Shown one piece after another: positions 45,941-58,078 of a stretch of 64,000 nucleotides of DNA. The notes beneath the pieces are model-generated. The model was not told where the DNA came from. It made no database searches and worked only from the letters and a program-made list of their open reading frames with translations. This stretch comes from Gigaspora rosea (taxonomy: Eukaryota; Glomeromycota; Glomeromycetes; Diversisporales; Gigasporaceae). Numbering within the stretch: the first letter of the stretch is position 1; every line of letters begins with the position of its first letter. The stretch lies in contig QKWP01000346.1 of the NCBI GenBank assembly GCA_003550325.1, forward strand, positions 45,031-109,030, read 5' to 3'. The position numbers and the translations under genes are program-made.

Positions 45941-47800
45941 ATATATGTACATAAACACTTTAAATTTAAATCAGCTAACTCTATAAAGATTGGATTAAGT
46001 TTATTGTTAACTGTATTTATGTATAACTAATATCATAATAGGATCATGAAAATTGAAATGCAAAAATCAAGCATACAACAAAAAAGACAAGTTGTTTTTT
46101 ATTTACATACTCAGTTGCTATCTATGATTTTAAAAATTGATTTTCGTTCGTTATGTGTATTTTGTGAATATTGGATTAACTGAAATATAAATAACATTAA
46201 TAACATTCATTAGTGAGTTGCATGCTGTGTATCGCCAAAATAGTAAGGGTTGTAACTGAATTTTTACAGTATCTTACAATAGAAACCACAATAATTCCAA
46301 TACAAACTAACTCAACCTTACAGTAATTCATAATACAGATGCAAACACAATCTTAGCTACATATTATGCGTCAAATAGGTTACAGCAGAATTGTTATAGT
46401 TATTCACGATAATTCCAACTTTTATTACCAGAATAGTTTTACAGTAACTCATGATATAATTCCAATGCAACTCACTCAACCATATAGAAAATAAAAGACA
46501 ATTCCAATGCAAACCACCTCTAACCGATACTATAGTAGCTGAAATAGTATGTTTTGTACAGTAACTTATGCCAAAAATTTTAATAATTTTAATATGATAA
46601 TTTCACTGCAAATTAATTCAACTTTAATCACATACTGTATTTACCAAATAATGAGTAGGCTTTGCAACAGAATTCTTTACGGAAGAATTAATAACTTTAA
46701 TGCAAACTAATTCAAATTTATCCTTACAAAAATCAAGGCAATTCTAATGCAAAATAACTCAACCACACTGTAGCCACAGAATAGCAGGTAAGTGTTACAG
46801 AATTTTCTTATGTAACTCAGTAGAAACTATGAAAATTATTACAAACTTACACAACTTTAAACTACATACAGTAGTTATCTAAATAGCAAATAATTCCAAA
46901 AAAAATTGTTTGCTCTAATTCTCAATGAAAATCATGGCAATAAAAAATTCTAGTGTCAGAGGCATGGACCAAAAACTAATGTAGTATTTAAATCTGCTGA
47001 GCAAAGTGAGACCAAAACATAAAAATGTAAGGCTAGCTTAAAACTGCTGAGTGAAGTGAGACCAAAATATTAAATGTAAGCTAGCTTAAAACTACTAAAA
47101 AAGTAAGGTTAGCTTAAAACAAGTCCATTATACATATGTTTTACACTATGAATAGTCAATTTGTGTATAACTGCTAATCTGATTTTTAAATATCAGCTTA
47201 GCCAATTTAATAAATTTAAGTTGACTATAAATAATCTCAAATGTGTCATATGCCATTATGCTATCTACAAATCTAATTATATAGTTGGTTAAAATTTCCA
47301 GCACAGCCACTACATGATTATGTACTAGTGTAACAGTTGAATTGGGAGAGCAGTAAAACAATATAGACAATAGTGCCAATTTAAAGCTCCAACTGATTAT
47401 AGGTAAAAATGAATAAAATAACTGTAAAAAGAAAGTTTATAATGTAGAGAATCAATATAAAGGTGATAAATATATAATTAATTATGACATGTGAAGTTCA
47501 AAAGTAACTTGAATCACATGACAAATTAAAAGAGTTAACACAAAGCTTGTCATACAGAATTCAAGTTATAATAAGCCAATACAAAGTTACAAGTTAATTC
47601 AGTTCATCAAATTGAGTCTCACAAAGTTTATTAAAGTTAAAGTTGAATTCAAAAGATAAGGGTTTACTTTTATTATTGTTGCATTGTTTAAATTGAATGT
47701 AGAACTTATATCAAACTTATTTTATTTGTTTGAATTCAAAGGTCTTAAATACATTTTTAGAAACTGGCATGTATTCATGGAATATGTAATGTATTCATGA
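45941..47800. repeat. Degenerate repetitive AT-rich region
   Basis: From about 46,220 to 46,900, CAATTCCAATGCAAACTAACTCAAC-like phrases alternate with CAGAATTCTTTTACAGTAACTC-like phrases at roughly 100-bp intervals. At 46,985-47,115 a ~60-bp unit (GCTGAGYRAAGTGAGACCAA) is repeated about 2.5 times. No gene seen. Confidence 0.5.
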
Positions 47801-47859
47801 TTTTTAGCATGTATATGCAATTTTTACTACATATACACGAGTGGCAGAATATTTGTGAG

Positions 47860-49460
47860 ATATTGACCTTTTTGGTACAGTACAGTTTTGAGTATTGGGT
47901 ACGGTACAGTTTATTTCTAAATTATATATATGTACCTAGTTTTTTTGTGTACCTATCAGGTACACAACATAATATATATTAATTTAAAAACTGTACCTAG
48001 CAAACATATATATTATCTAGGTACGCTACAGTTAATATTTTAAATATATACTATATTTATAATTTGTGTACCTTATAACTAATCTTTTTTTTGGGTACGG
48101 TACAGTACAGTTAATAATAAATATGTATTGTTTTTTTTAAAGTATAGTTTAGAATATATAGCAAGATTGTTTTATATAATGTATAAATGGTACTATTTTT
48201 TGAATATCTTTAATATTTTTAATTTAAAATAATATTTAATAAAAATTTTTATATTATAAATTTAATTAAATTTATTAATGTAATTTTATAATTGTATTAT
48301 TAATATTAATTATTAATATTATATTAATTATTTTAAATTTATAATTTTTAAATATTATATTATATATATTTTATTGCTTTATAATTTAAATTATAGTAGA
48401 AATAATTTATAAATTTAAACAATTGCAAAAAAAAATTTTTTTAATTTTTTATACAAATTTTTATTAGTACAAAAATTAAGGATTTAATTAAGCAAATAAT
48501 AATTTTTATTGCTTAAGAACAAAAACATTATTTTAATACAAATTAAAGATCTAATTTTTTTGCTTTTTCTTTTAGTTCAATTTCCTTAGCTAATAATTCT
48601 AATTTAATTCTTTCATTTTCTAATTTTTGTTTTTCAAGTTCTATTAGTGATTCTTGTTTTTTTATTTTCAAGTGCAGCTTCTCTTTCTTTAATAAAAATT
48701 TCTACTTCTTTTTCTTATAAAGCAAATTCTCTTTCTTCTTTTGAAAATATTGGGATTGAACTTTCAGCATAATTTGAAGACAAAAATATTCAAGTACAGC
48801 ATGTATATTAAAATAATTATATAATTATATTTAAAATATATTAATTTATATAAATATTTAATTATATTATATTAAAAAAATAATTATATAACTATAGTTA
48901 AAATATATAAATTTATATATATATCTAATTATATTATATTAAATAAAATAATTATGTCATTATATTTAAAATATATAAAAATTTTATAAATATCTAATTA
49001 CATTATATAAAAAAAAATCATTATATATTTAAAACATAATAATTTATATAAATATTTAATTACATTATATTAAACAAAATAATTATAACCTGTAATTACA
49101 TATTCATATTATATTACACACAATCATATAATCTTACAAAGTTTTTTTTGTACCAAACCTAAATGTATATATATAACCTTCCTATCTTTTTTTTCAAACT
49201 GTATCTGGGTACAGTGAATTTTTTTTAAATGTTTTTTTTTGTACCATACCCAAATTGTTAATACCAGATTTGGGTACGGTAATTTTTTTTTATTAAATAT
49301 ATATATTTTTTGTGTACCTATCACCAAAAATAAAAAACTTAGATATGGTAATTATTATTTTTTTTATGTACCTTGCAATAAAAAATTTGCTTGGGTACGG
49401 CCACTTTTCTGTACCGTACCTACCAGATACTTTTTTCTGTCATATTTGTAGGCTTGGAGT
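47860..49460. repeat. Region bounded by GGTACGGTACAG words, possible decayed element
   Basis: GGTACGGTACAG and variants occur at least eight times at 47,870-48,120 in one orientation and, as CTGTACCGTACC and GTACCATACCC, at 49,200-49,430 largely in the other. The centre is very AT-rich and holds a coding remnant. The outline suggests an old foldback or TIR element, but I cannot define its ends. Confidence 0.45.
48552..48775 (-). pseudogene. Coiled-coil protein C-terminus remnant
   Basis: The minus strand reads FSKEEREFAL, a stop, then EKEVEIFIKEREAALENKK. After a one-base frameshift at an A7 run it continues LIELEKQKLENERIKLELL then KEIELKEKAKKLDL before a stop. The highly charged heptad-like pattern is a coiled coil. 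C-terminal coiled coils like this are common in DNA-binding partners of transposases in fungi and plants, but nothing upstream confirms that. Two breaks mark it as dead. Confidence 0.5.
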
Positions 49461-49597
49461 AGTTATATATTCACAACAATTATTGTGTATTCATGATTTT
49501 CTAATTCTAAGCCACCAAACCACATCTAAATGACCTTATTTGTATACATGATGTAAAAAATATTTGCAACAAATAAAAATAAATAAAAATAATATGA

Positions 49598-51369
49598 CAG
49601 GGTGAAACCTGAGTCACCAGCTAGTAAAACCTGAGTTTATTAGTAAAATCTGAATTTTTTAAAAAAAAAGTAAAATCTGAGTTTATTAGTAAAACCCGAG
49701 TTTATTAGTAAAATCTGAGTTTATTAAAAAAAATAAGTAAAATCTGATATTATATTAGCAGATTTACAGAATTGAAATTGGGCCCTAAAAATGGTCCCAA
49801 AATTTGATTGTTTACAAAAATTCATTGGTCAGATGATGATCAGATGATCATTAAATAACTGATCAATATAAATAAACCCATTAGATAAGCAGGACCCCAA
49901 AAAACTCTGATACAACTCAGATAATTCTAAAAAAGGAAATTTTGTATAGAAATTCATCAAACAGTGCATTTTTATAGTAAATTTTCAAATTTTGCTCTAT
50001 TTTATATATCTATTTGACTAAATTACTCTAAAATTATACAAACTTAGATCTGAGTTGTATCAGAGTTCTTCGGGGTCCTAGATAAGCGCCAACCCATTAG
50101 ATCTTAGAGATAAGGTAGTTTGATTTGCAAAATTATATGAAAATTGGGGTTTTGAAAAAGGTCCAATTGTATAAATTCGCCGATATGTAAATAGGGTGAA
50201 ATTCGCTATTAAACAAAAACTGTTCTAGAACTTTGAGCGAAAATATCTTAACAACCACCTTATCAAGTTCAATGAAATTTTTTTTTTTTTGCATTCTATA
50301 AACCCATTGATTTCAAAAAAAATTTCATCGAATTTGGTTAGGTTATTATCAAGATATCTTCGCTCAAAGTTATAGAAAAAAATCAAAACATTAATCAAAA
50401 TAGAAGCTACACCAAATTTTTTTTTTAAAACTTTGAGCAAAGACATCTCTGCAACCACCTGATCAAATTCAATGAAAATTTTTTTATTTGAATTATATGG
50501 ATCCATAGAATTCAAATAAATAATTTTTATTGAATTTGATCAAGTAGTTGCTAAGATATCCTTGATCAAAGTTTTGTTAAAAATTTAAAACGTTTCTGTC
50601 ATGTAATACACATTTTAAAATTCTCTAAAACTTTGATCAAAGATATCTCTGCAACCACCTGATCAAATTCGATGAAATTTTTTTATTTAAATTATATGGA
50701 TCTATATAATTCAAATAAAAAAATTTTCATCGAATTTGGTCAGGTGGTTGCAGAGATACTTTGATCAAATTTGATCAGATAGTTGCAGAGATATCTTAGA
50801 TAAAGTTTTAGAGAATTTCAAAATGCATATCATATGACAAATACGGTTTAAATTTAGATAAAACTTTGATCAAGGATAACTTAGCAACTACTGATCAAAT
50901 TTAATGAAACTTTTTTATTTGAATTTTATAGTTTCATAAAATTCAAATAAAAAAATATTCATTGAATTTAATCAGATAGTTGTCAAAATATCTTTGCTCA
51001 AAGTTTTAGAAAAAAATTTGGTGTAGCTTCTATTTTGATAGACATTTTGATTTTTTCTATAACTTTGAGTGAAGATATCTTGATAATTACCTGACCAAAT
51101 TCAATGAAAATTTTTTTTTGAAATTTATAGGTTTATAGAATTCAAATAAAAATATTTTCATCAAATTTGATTAGGTGGTTGTCAAGATATCCTCGCTCAG
51201 ATTTTTAGAACAGTTTTTGTTTAATAGTGGATTTCATCCAATCTATATCAGATTTTACTAATAAACTCAGGTTTGACTAATAAACTCAGATTTTACTTAT
51301 TTTTTTAAAAACTCAGATTTTACTAATAAACTCAGGTTTTACTAGCTGGTGACTCAGGTTTCACTCTGT
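49598..51369. mobile_element. Large foldback element of nested inverted repeats
   Basis: Outer TIRs ACAGGGTGAAACCTGAGTCA and inverse (AACAGAGTGAAACCTGAGTC), continuing CCAGCTAGTAAAACCTGAG and multiple AGTAAAATCTGAGTTTATT units. The interior consists of many copies, in both orientations, of a unit containing AACTTTGATCAAAGATATCT and CAACCACCTGATCAAATTC. The whole is roughly symmetrical about 50,485. No credible ORF. Confidence 0.8.
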
Positions 51370-51428
51370 TATAAAATAATTTGCTATATCTGCCTCTCCT
51401 CATTATTGAGCTCCTGCAAAATGGTCAT

Positions 51429-51577
51429 AGCTGTTTTATAAATTCTGGGACAGCTAATAAAAATTATTTCAGTTAAATTCGATAGTTTTTGAATTCAGTG
51501 TTATTAGAATTAGATTTTCAGTACAGTAATTTGCTAATCAATTTTTATTAGTTGTCCCAGAATTTATGAAAACAGCT
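51429..51577. mobile_element. Small foldback MITE
   Basis: AGCTGTTTTATAAATTCTGG and its inverse CCAGAATTTATGAAAACAGC form arms of about 37 bp that also include GACAGCTAATAAAAATT. It lies 60 bp beyond the large foldback element. Confidence 0.75.
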
Positions 51578-52246
51578 TCGCAAATTTTTAATTATTGTTT
51601 TTATTAGAAATCTGCACAGATCTGAACCCAAAAAATTTTCTCGATGAATAGTATTATTATTCTTGATTTTTAGTCTGATATTTTATTAATTATTACTGAT
51701 TATTACTGATTACTATCTTAATTAATAGTCCTTATCAGGTGAATTTAAATCGATTACTATCCAATAATGATAAAAATCAATAGTAATCCCTGTGCAAATT
51801 TTGGTGATATAGTAATGATATATACAACAACAAAGCTAATAAACTTGCAAAAAATCACTAATTTTCTCCTATTTTAGAATTTCAACCTCACAATATATAC
51901 AATCTTTCCTTTAGTCTTATTTACAAAAAATACAACATAGAACAACCTACATACTGTGCTATCAAAAATATTTGCAATGCACATACAATTACTATGTAGT
52001 CCTTCCAATATAGAATTCAACAAATTATTTCTATAGCCCAACAAATAGAATAGAATGCAACCTGGCTGTACCTTAACCACAATTATAAATGCACTCACAA
52101 CTATACTAATTTCTAGCTTAGCTCTCAAAAATTCTTTCACATTAAATGCATGCTATACATGCTCCCTACTCTTTCACATTTTCTTTCTATTAATTTTGCA
52201 AAAATATATTCTACCTGTATTAATGCAACCAACTGATCATAGATTC

Positions 52247-52560
52247 TATTGGCTATTTTGACCAAACTCAAACAGTATCTAAATATTATCCAAAATATAA
52301 TTACACAATATCTGATTTACTAGATTTATCCCTCAATGAATTACAACTGCTATACAACAATTTTTTAACTCACTACTGCTGTTCTCCTACACAATCTACA
52401 CTATTCAATACTACAACTTTCTATACTACAATCCAGGGTTATATTTCAAAATCACTTATTAATATTATATCTCAAAATACTTTTTATAAAAATGCATCTA
52501 ATATTACTATTAAGTTTCTTCTACTTATCTTACAAAGGATTCACAAACAATTATAAAAAC
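52247..52560 (+). pseudogene. LINE-like retroelement ORF remnant (5' piece)
   Basis: An open stretch reads SIGYFDQTQTVSKYYPKYNY, then ISDLLDLSLNELQLLYNNFL, then ITIKFLLLILQRIHKQ before a stop. It has no ATG nearby and is broken on both sides. The Ser, Thr and Gln-rich, Leu-patterned composition resembles non-LTR retroelement polyproteins of such genomes, but I see no RT or endonuclease motif, so the family label is tentative. It may join the piece at 55,249, separated by the TIR element at 52,763-54,981. Confidence 0.35.
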
Positions 52561-53224
52561 TATACTTATTATGGCTAAAATCAGTCTATGGCAAAATTAG
52601 TCCCAGAATTGTGCAACAGAATCTACAGCATTGTCAAATAGCATGATTCGGGGTTTACTAGCTGATAGTTTAATATGTGTAATATGATTAATCAATAATC
52701 AATCAAGAAATGTGGATTAAGAAAAATAAGTATCAGATGATTAATTAATTATGATGTAATTACAGTCAGGGATATTACCAAAAACAGAAATCGATTCTAG
52801 AACATTTCTAGAACGATCTACCAGGCTTTGATTGGTCCTCGATAAACTTTTTTTGCTTAAAGTTCAGGAGAGTTCGCTATACCTAAACGATATATGAAAA
52901 GAAAGTTAAGATCATATAGGTTTATAATCTGTTATGATCTCTATATTATCTTCCTTTTTAAAAAAAGTAAATGAGACTCGAAATTAAATAGAACTTTCTT
53001 AAGCATACTCTTTTTTTTTCTGAAATATATTCAAACAAAAACCTACGACCAAGCTAAGTATTATGAACAAAGACACTTATACTACAGTACTACGCAATAA
53101 TTCCTTTGTTTGACTCATGTTAAATTTTATTTTATGGTTTTATATCATTAACTTAATTGTTACTTCAGTACTTCAGAGAATGGAAATGAATCAACTTCAC
53201 ATAGATTGATTTAAACTTTCAAAC

Positions 53225-53475
53225 AGTTTAAGAAAACTGCAGACATGGAGAAAAGCTAAAGTATATATAATGTTGACAGTTGTAAAAATGGAATCAGTAG
53301 AAATAAGGACGAACTCAAAGCATTTAAATATTATCAGAAAACTGCCGATTTGGGACATTCACAATAATTGAGTTTTTTATAAAAATGGAATTGAATAAAG
53401 AGAATGAATACAAGGCTTTTATTATTTCTCAGCGTTGATAGAGCATTGTGCGTTGGTGTTTGTTATCGAAATGGG
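53225..53475 (+). pseudogene. Captured Sel1-repeat gene fragment
   Basis: The plus strand reads KNGISRNKDELKAFKYYQKT then ADLGHSQ, a stop, then in another frame KNGIE and NEYKAF, then CVGVCYRNGI. These are two or more Sel1 repeats with the GI-x5-D-x2-KAF-x2-Y signature. The fragment lies wholly inside the TIR element at 52,763-54,981 and is oriented from left to right. It lacks a start, an end and a kinase domain. Confidence 0.65.
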
Positions 53476-53481
53476 ATCTAA

Positions 53482-54420
53482 GTTAAGTAAAGTTTCAATT
53501 CCTATTTTTTGGCACGAACCATTTTCACTCAAATGAAGCTTTTATTTATTTCTAATTATTTTTTGACAAAAATTTAATTTTAAAGATTAGCAAAATCTAT
53601 TTTCGTTCAAATGAAGAATTCAATTCTAATTACTTTTCAACGAAAATTCGATTTTAAAAATTGACAAGATCTATTTTTGTTCAAATGAAGAGATCGATCG
53701 ATCAAAGTTAAGTAAAATTTCAATTCCTATTCTTTGGCACGATCCATTTTCGCTTAAACAAAGCCTTTATTCATTTCTAATTATTTTTTAATGAAAATTC
53801 AATTTTAAAAGATTAGCATGATCTATTTTCGTTCAAACGAAGGGATTTAAGTTAATTAAAATTTTAATTCCTATTCTTTGCATAGTCCATTTTTGCTCAA
53901 ACGAAGTCTTTATTCATTTCTAATTATTTTTCTATGAAAATTTGATTTTGAAAATTTGCCAAGATCTATTTTCGTTTAAACAAAAAGATCTAAGTTAAGT
54001 GAAATTTCAATTCCTATTCTTTGGCATGATCCATTTTCGCTCAAATGAAGCCTTTATTTATTTCTAATTATTTTTCTATGAAAATTTGATTTTGAAAATT
54101 TGCCAAGATCTATTTTCATTTAAACAAAAAGATCTAAGTTAAGTAAAATTTCAATTCCTATTCTTTGGCATGATCCATTTTTGCTCAAATGAAGCCTTTA
54201 TTTATTTCTAATTATTTTTCGATAAAAATTTAATTTTAAAAGATTGGCAAGATCTATTTTTGTTTAAACGAAGGCATTAATTATTTTCATTTCTTGTCGA
54301 AGTTGAAAAATTTATTTTTAAATATTAATCTAAATTTCAATTCCTATTCTTTGGTAAAATCCATTTTCGTTCAAATAAAAGCATTTATTTATTTCTAATT
54401 ATTTTTTTGTTTCTTGTCAA
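53482..54420 (+). repeat. ~142-bp tandem array inside the TIR element
   Basis: Units contain AAATTTCAATTCCTATTCTT, TGGCATGATCCATTTTCGCT, TTTATTTATTTCTAATTATT and GATCTATTTTCGTT. Starts fall near 53,487, 53,708, 53,848, 53,994, 54,135 and 54,327. Half-units also resemble each other (CCATTTTCGCTCAAATGAAG versus CTATTTTCGTTCAAATGAAG). Confidence 0.85.
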
Positions 54421-55248
54421 AGATATAAATATATAAATAAATACAAACATATAATATTGTTTACTTTGATTTTATTTATCATATTTAAATTTTTGTTGCT
54501 GAAATTCATTTTTACTAACGTAGATGGCATGCAATTTCTTAAAATATTTTATAATTATTAAATTTCTGTTTATTCATTTTAAAAAATATACATGGTTGGT
54601 TTTAAAAACCCAATATAATTACAATCGTCTCCCTCTGTTTTAATATCGGTTTCGAAGCCTCAACAAAAAGTAGTTTTTTTGTTCTATAATTGGTCTTTTG
54701 GTTTAACCCGGGTAAATAATTCGAATCAAACTATAACACAAGCACGTAAAATTTATATTATTGTTGCATAAATATGCAATTATAGGTACGCTTCATTGCA
54801 GATAAAAAATAGCAAAGGGTGTAAAAGTGAGAGTCTGTCGCTTCGCTCAAGACAATTTCAGTATTAATAATTGGCCAATCACATGACTGTTCTCGTGAGA
54901 TCTCTAGAATCGTATGATCGACAGTTTATTACTATAAATGGTGTGATCGTTATTATCCATTTTTGGTAATATCCCTGACTGAATTAATCTCGTATTGAAT
55001 GTTAAGTATATAATGAGCCTTTTTGTATATAAAAGGATGTAACAAAGTCATAAATAGTTATGACTCTCATGTGCGTAACAGGGGCACATGAGCAATATCT
55101 ACAATATACAATCTCTGTGAATAAGCAAAGCAAAAAAAAGTAAAATACAAGAGTGGAACATGAAACTCCTTTCCTAATGAAACGTTTGAACATCGCATTA
55201 GGAAGAAATCTGATAGTCCTGATGATTTGAAATATCTCTCATTAATAG

Positions 55249-55700
55249 TTGAGTAGGGCCTTAACAATACTGCATAAATTTAGCACATTAAAATCTATAC
55301 AAGCTCTACCCAAACCTCTATATACTTCTCATTATAACAGAACTCAATATACTTATAGCTGCATCTGTGGCTTACCATACCAACAACATGAAAATAATAA
55401 TAGCACATGTTCACCTTTGGGCTTAGCACTTAGAAAAATAGAAATCTGGTCATACAACTGGATAAAATATAGTTCTCCAACTAACTCTATTCTCCATATT
55501 CAAATCTAGATGAGCTGTAACCACTCTAGTAGGTTTAGGTTGCAGATAAATTAGATAGAAATTAGTAATAGTTCTACTATATCTATAGACTAAGTCTTAA
55601 TTCTTGTATAATTAATAATTGTAATTTGAGAAACCCCATGAGGAATCTTACACACTTCATTAATAAAGATAAAGGCAAACCTCACCTTAACACCAAAAAA
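55249..55700 (+). pseudogene. LINE-like retroelement ORF remnant (3' piece)
   Basis: An 86-codon frame reads ALTILHKFSTLKSIQALPKP, then TYSCICGLPYQQHENNNSTC, then LALRKIEIWSYNWIKYSSPT. The C-x-C ... C arrangement could be a zinc-binding segment. The following sequence (GAAACCCCATGAGGAATC near 55,632, then an A-rich tail with AATAATAATAATAATT near 55,700) resembles a retroelement 3' end. The family is not proven. Confidence 0.35.
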
Positions 55701-56053
55701 AAATAATAATAATAATTAAAAAAAGTATATCGATTAATTATATTATTAATTTGTTCATTTGTTAATATATTATCTTCAGCAATCTAAAATAAATTAATTT
55801 AAAAATAAAAATATATATTATATATATTATAAAAATTTTTATAAATAATATTATAATATATAATATTAATAAATTACCTTTTTAAAACCTTTTCTAAACG
55901 TATTACACTTTTGTTTGCATCACTTGCAGTAGTCCATCTAGTTATTTGATAAAATTGTTAATCATTTATGTAAAATTATTTACTAAAAACTTAAAAAAGT
56001 GCCAATTTTAAGGAAATTAAACATTAGTATTAAACATATAAATTATGGAGGTT
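55701..56053. other. No gene seen
   Basis: AT-rich. TTGATAAAATTGTTAATC at 55,945 matches text near 28,815, so a small piece of the segment-copy-2 flank recurs here. Confidence 0.45.
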
Positions 56054-56330
56054 GTTAAATATCGCAGGTTAATATAATTGGCCAATTAGATCACAGGATC
56101 TTGTGTAACAAAATGAACGAAAATTAGGAAAAATTAAAAAAAATTCACAATTTTAAATAACTTGAAATTTCATTATGCAAACTAGTCTTGGGCTTCTAAT
56201 TAAAAATTTTTAGCGCTTAATTTTGCATATATATATGCACCCTCTAACCTAATATTAATACTATTTGGACCCTAACCCTAACTAATAATTATTTTAATTT
56301 TTTTTTAAATATTAACCTGCGATATCGCAA
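56054..56330. mobile_element. TIR element with CCCTAACCCTAAC interior
   Basis: Ends TATCGCAGGTTAATAT and inverse ATATTAACCTGCGATATCGC. The interior has GGCCAATTAGATCACAGGAT, a TGCATATATATATGCA palindrome and GGACCCTAACCCTAACTAAT. The overall plan resembles 43,523-43,810 although the TIRs differ. Confidence 0.75.
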
Positions 56331-56397
56331 CCTGCTAAATTTATCAAAATCTTAAATTATTAAAAAAATTTTAATAATAATATTTGAAAAGTATTAC

Positions 56398-56701
56398 CGT
56401 ATTGTTGCGAAATAACAGGCATGGGCGTTAATTCGAAAATCGTGCCCCAAAAAATATCATAAATGGCTTCAAACATGCGCGTCCCAAAATAACGCGCACT
56501 CCATATTAATAAAATAAGTGCTCCAAAGTAGATTTGGTATAAGCAAACCTACTTTCGGAGCATTTTTTGTTAGTATATTTTTTATTAAGAAGATGCATAA
56601 AAATTTATATTTGTTTTCAAAATAATGACCATGCGCATTCTAGAAATAACGTGCATATCCTCAAATTAACGCGCAGGTGTGCGTTATTTTGCGACAATAC
56701 G
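56398..56701. mobile_element. TIR element, 304 bp
   Basis: Ends CGTATTGTTGCGAAATAAC and inverse (CGTATTGTCGCAAAATAACG). The interior has GCGCGT / ACGCGC words in both orientations and a hairpin TGCTCCAAAGTAGATTTGG with CCTACTTTCGGAGCA. The exact target duplication is uncertain. Confidence 0.75.
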
Positions 56702-56799
56702 ATACGTGAAATTTTTAGTTACTTTGATTAATGATGTAATTTGTTTCGTCCACTAGGCATAACACCGTCAGTTAGCAAATTCTTGATTTTGATTGATTG

Positions 56800-57540
56800 T
56801 TCACCATAGATCGTTTTTATATAGTCCTTTGGACCTTAGATGATTTCTATTAATCTAGATTTAAATTTATAAAAGTAAACTTTGATATCATATACTGAAA
56901 GAACAATATCTTGTAAGGCATATTTGAACTACATTAATCCTTTGTAAGAGATTTAAATGGAATTATTCCGTTGATTAAATTTCGTCAGAATACACGTAAA
57001 TAATTTCTCCACTTTCTATATTGTTTATTAATCGCAAAAATCTTTCATCGAATTTGGATAATTTCATTAAGATTTGTTCGTCAGTTTACCATTTTGTAAA
57101 AAGCATCTACGATTTTATTTGCAGATGGACGTCTTTCCGACTCTTTTTCACAAAATTGTTTCATTAAATTAACATAACATATTTCTATACATTCAAATTT
57201 TCTTCAAAGATTTCTTCAAAAATTGATGACTTTAATTTATCGAATACTATTTTTTCTCCTTCAAATGTGAACTAAATACTTTGTTATAAAATGTAGTTAT
57301 AGATGCTCCATATAAAATTTACCACATAATTATGTCGAATGGATAAATCTCAAATGATTTAGTATATGGCTCTTAATTTCAGGAGCTATATATGGTAAAA
57401 ATCCCACCAGATTCCCTCTCGAATCTATGTTAATTGGGTTGGAGAGCCCAAATCTGCAATATATGCGCTGTTTAAACTAAGCAATAAAATATTGCCACTA
57501 TGTAAATTTCGGCGAATAAGTTCTTGAGTAGTTTTAATTT
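56800..57540 (-). pseudogene. Kinase C-lobe pseudogene
   Basis: The minus strand begins near 57,520 with SQELIRRNLHSGNILL, then NSAYIADLG and, in another frame, DFYHI-like text followed by a degenerate C-lobe. The HRN-LHSGNIL catalytic loop has Asp replaced by Asn-Leu, and the activation segment is broken by stops. Further fragments such as KLKSSIFEEIFEE and FCEKESERRPSANKIVDAF-like text (frame-shifted, around 57,110-57,160) mark the Arg-Pro-Ser motif of the family. The N-lobe is absent. It lies just below the Sel1 remnant at 57,560 on the same strand, in the Sel1-then-kinase order of the gene at 40,786-43,406. Confidence 0.6.
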
Positions 57541-57559
57541 ATTTTTCCATTTAATTCGT

Positions 57560-58069
57560 ACTACAGACACGTTTGGTCCAATAACTAGCCTTTTGTAAGT
57601 CTCTTGTTGTTCAAATTCTATAATATTGCTCATCATTGTATGTTTCCAAACCTTTATAATAAATGATGCCTTATGTTCATCCTTTTCAACTCCAATTTCA
57701 TTTTTTATTACAATATCGACATTACAAGTTCCACCAACATGTTCCGTCTATGCAGATTTCCTTTTAAACTCTAATTCCTTCATAACTGATAATCAATAAC
57801 TGATGTTATATGTCCTACCAGCGTGCCCCATCTTTGCAGATTTTTGATAATTAATACCTTATGTTAATCCTTTTCAACTCAAATTCCATTATTATAAACA
57901 GTTGCCAAGTATAAACAGTGTTCCCCACCTTTGACGATTTTTGATAATAACTAACTGCTTTATGTTCATCTTAGTTTCAATTCATATAGATATATTCCAA
58001 TAGAGTCTTCCGATTCAGAGGACATTTTATCAATAAGAGACGTATCAACAGATTTTTAAAAATGAATGG
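57560..58069 (-). pseudogene. Sel1-repeat pseudogene fragment (copy 3)
   Basis: Diverged copy of 903-1,460. The minus strand shows KLEFKR, CRNLHRRNMLVELVMS-like frames and NGIGVEKDEHKAS-type Sel1 words scattered over stops. It ends where the Mutator-like element has inserted, whose target duplication (ATGCCTCAT) begins at 58,070. Confidence 0.55.
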
Positions 58070-58078
58070 ATGCCTCAT

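Larger units (their letters stand above)
52763..54981. mobile_element. 2.2-kb TIR element carrying a Sel1 fragment and a tandem array
   Basis: Termini CAGTCAGGGATATTACCAAA and its inverse, 22 bp identical. AATTA lies directly outside both ends (52,758-52,762 and 54,982-54,986). Sub-terminal regions share TTCTAGA...ACGATC words. The interior contains a degenerate Sel1 coding fragment and about six copies of a ~142-bp unit. No transposase, so it is non-autonomous. Confidence 0.85.

Noticed and set aside
55002..55267. Minus-strand frames of 63 and 66 codons
   Set aside because: Short, overlapping in two frames, and hydrophobic by composition; no family resemblance.
56271..56285. Telomere or interstitial telomere at CCCTAACCCTAAC
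   Set aside because: Only two units, located inside a defined TIR element and repeated in relatives of the same plan.
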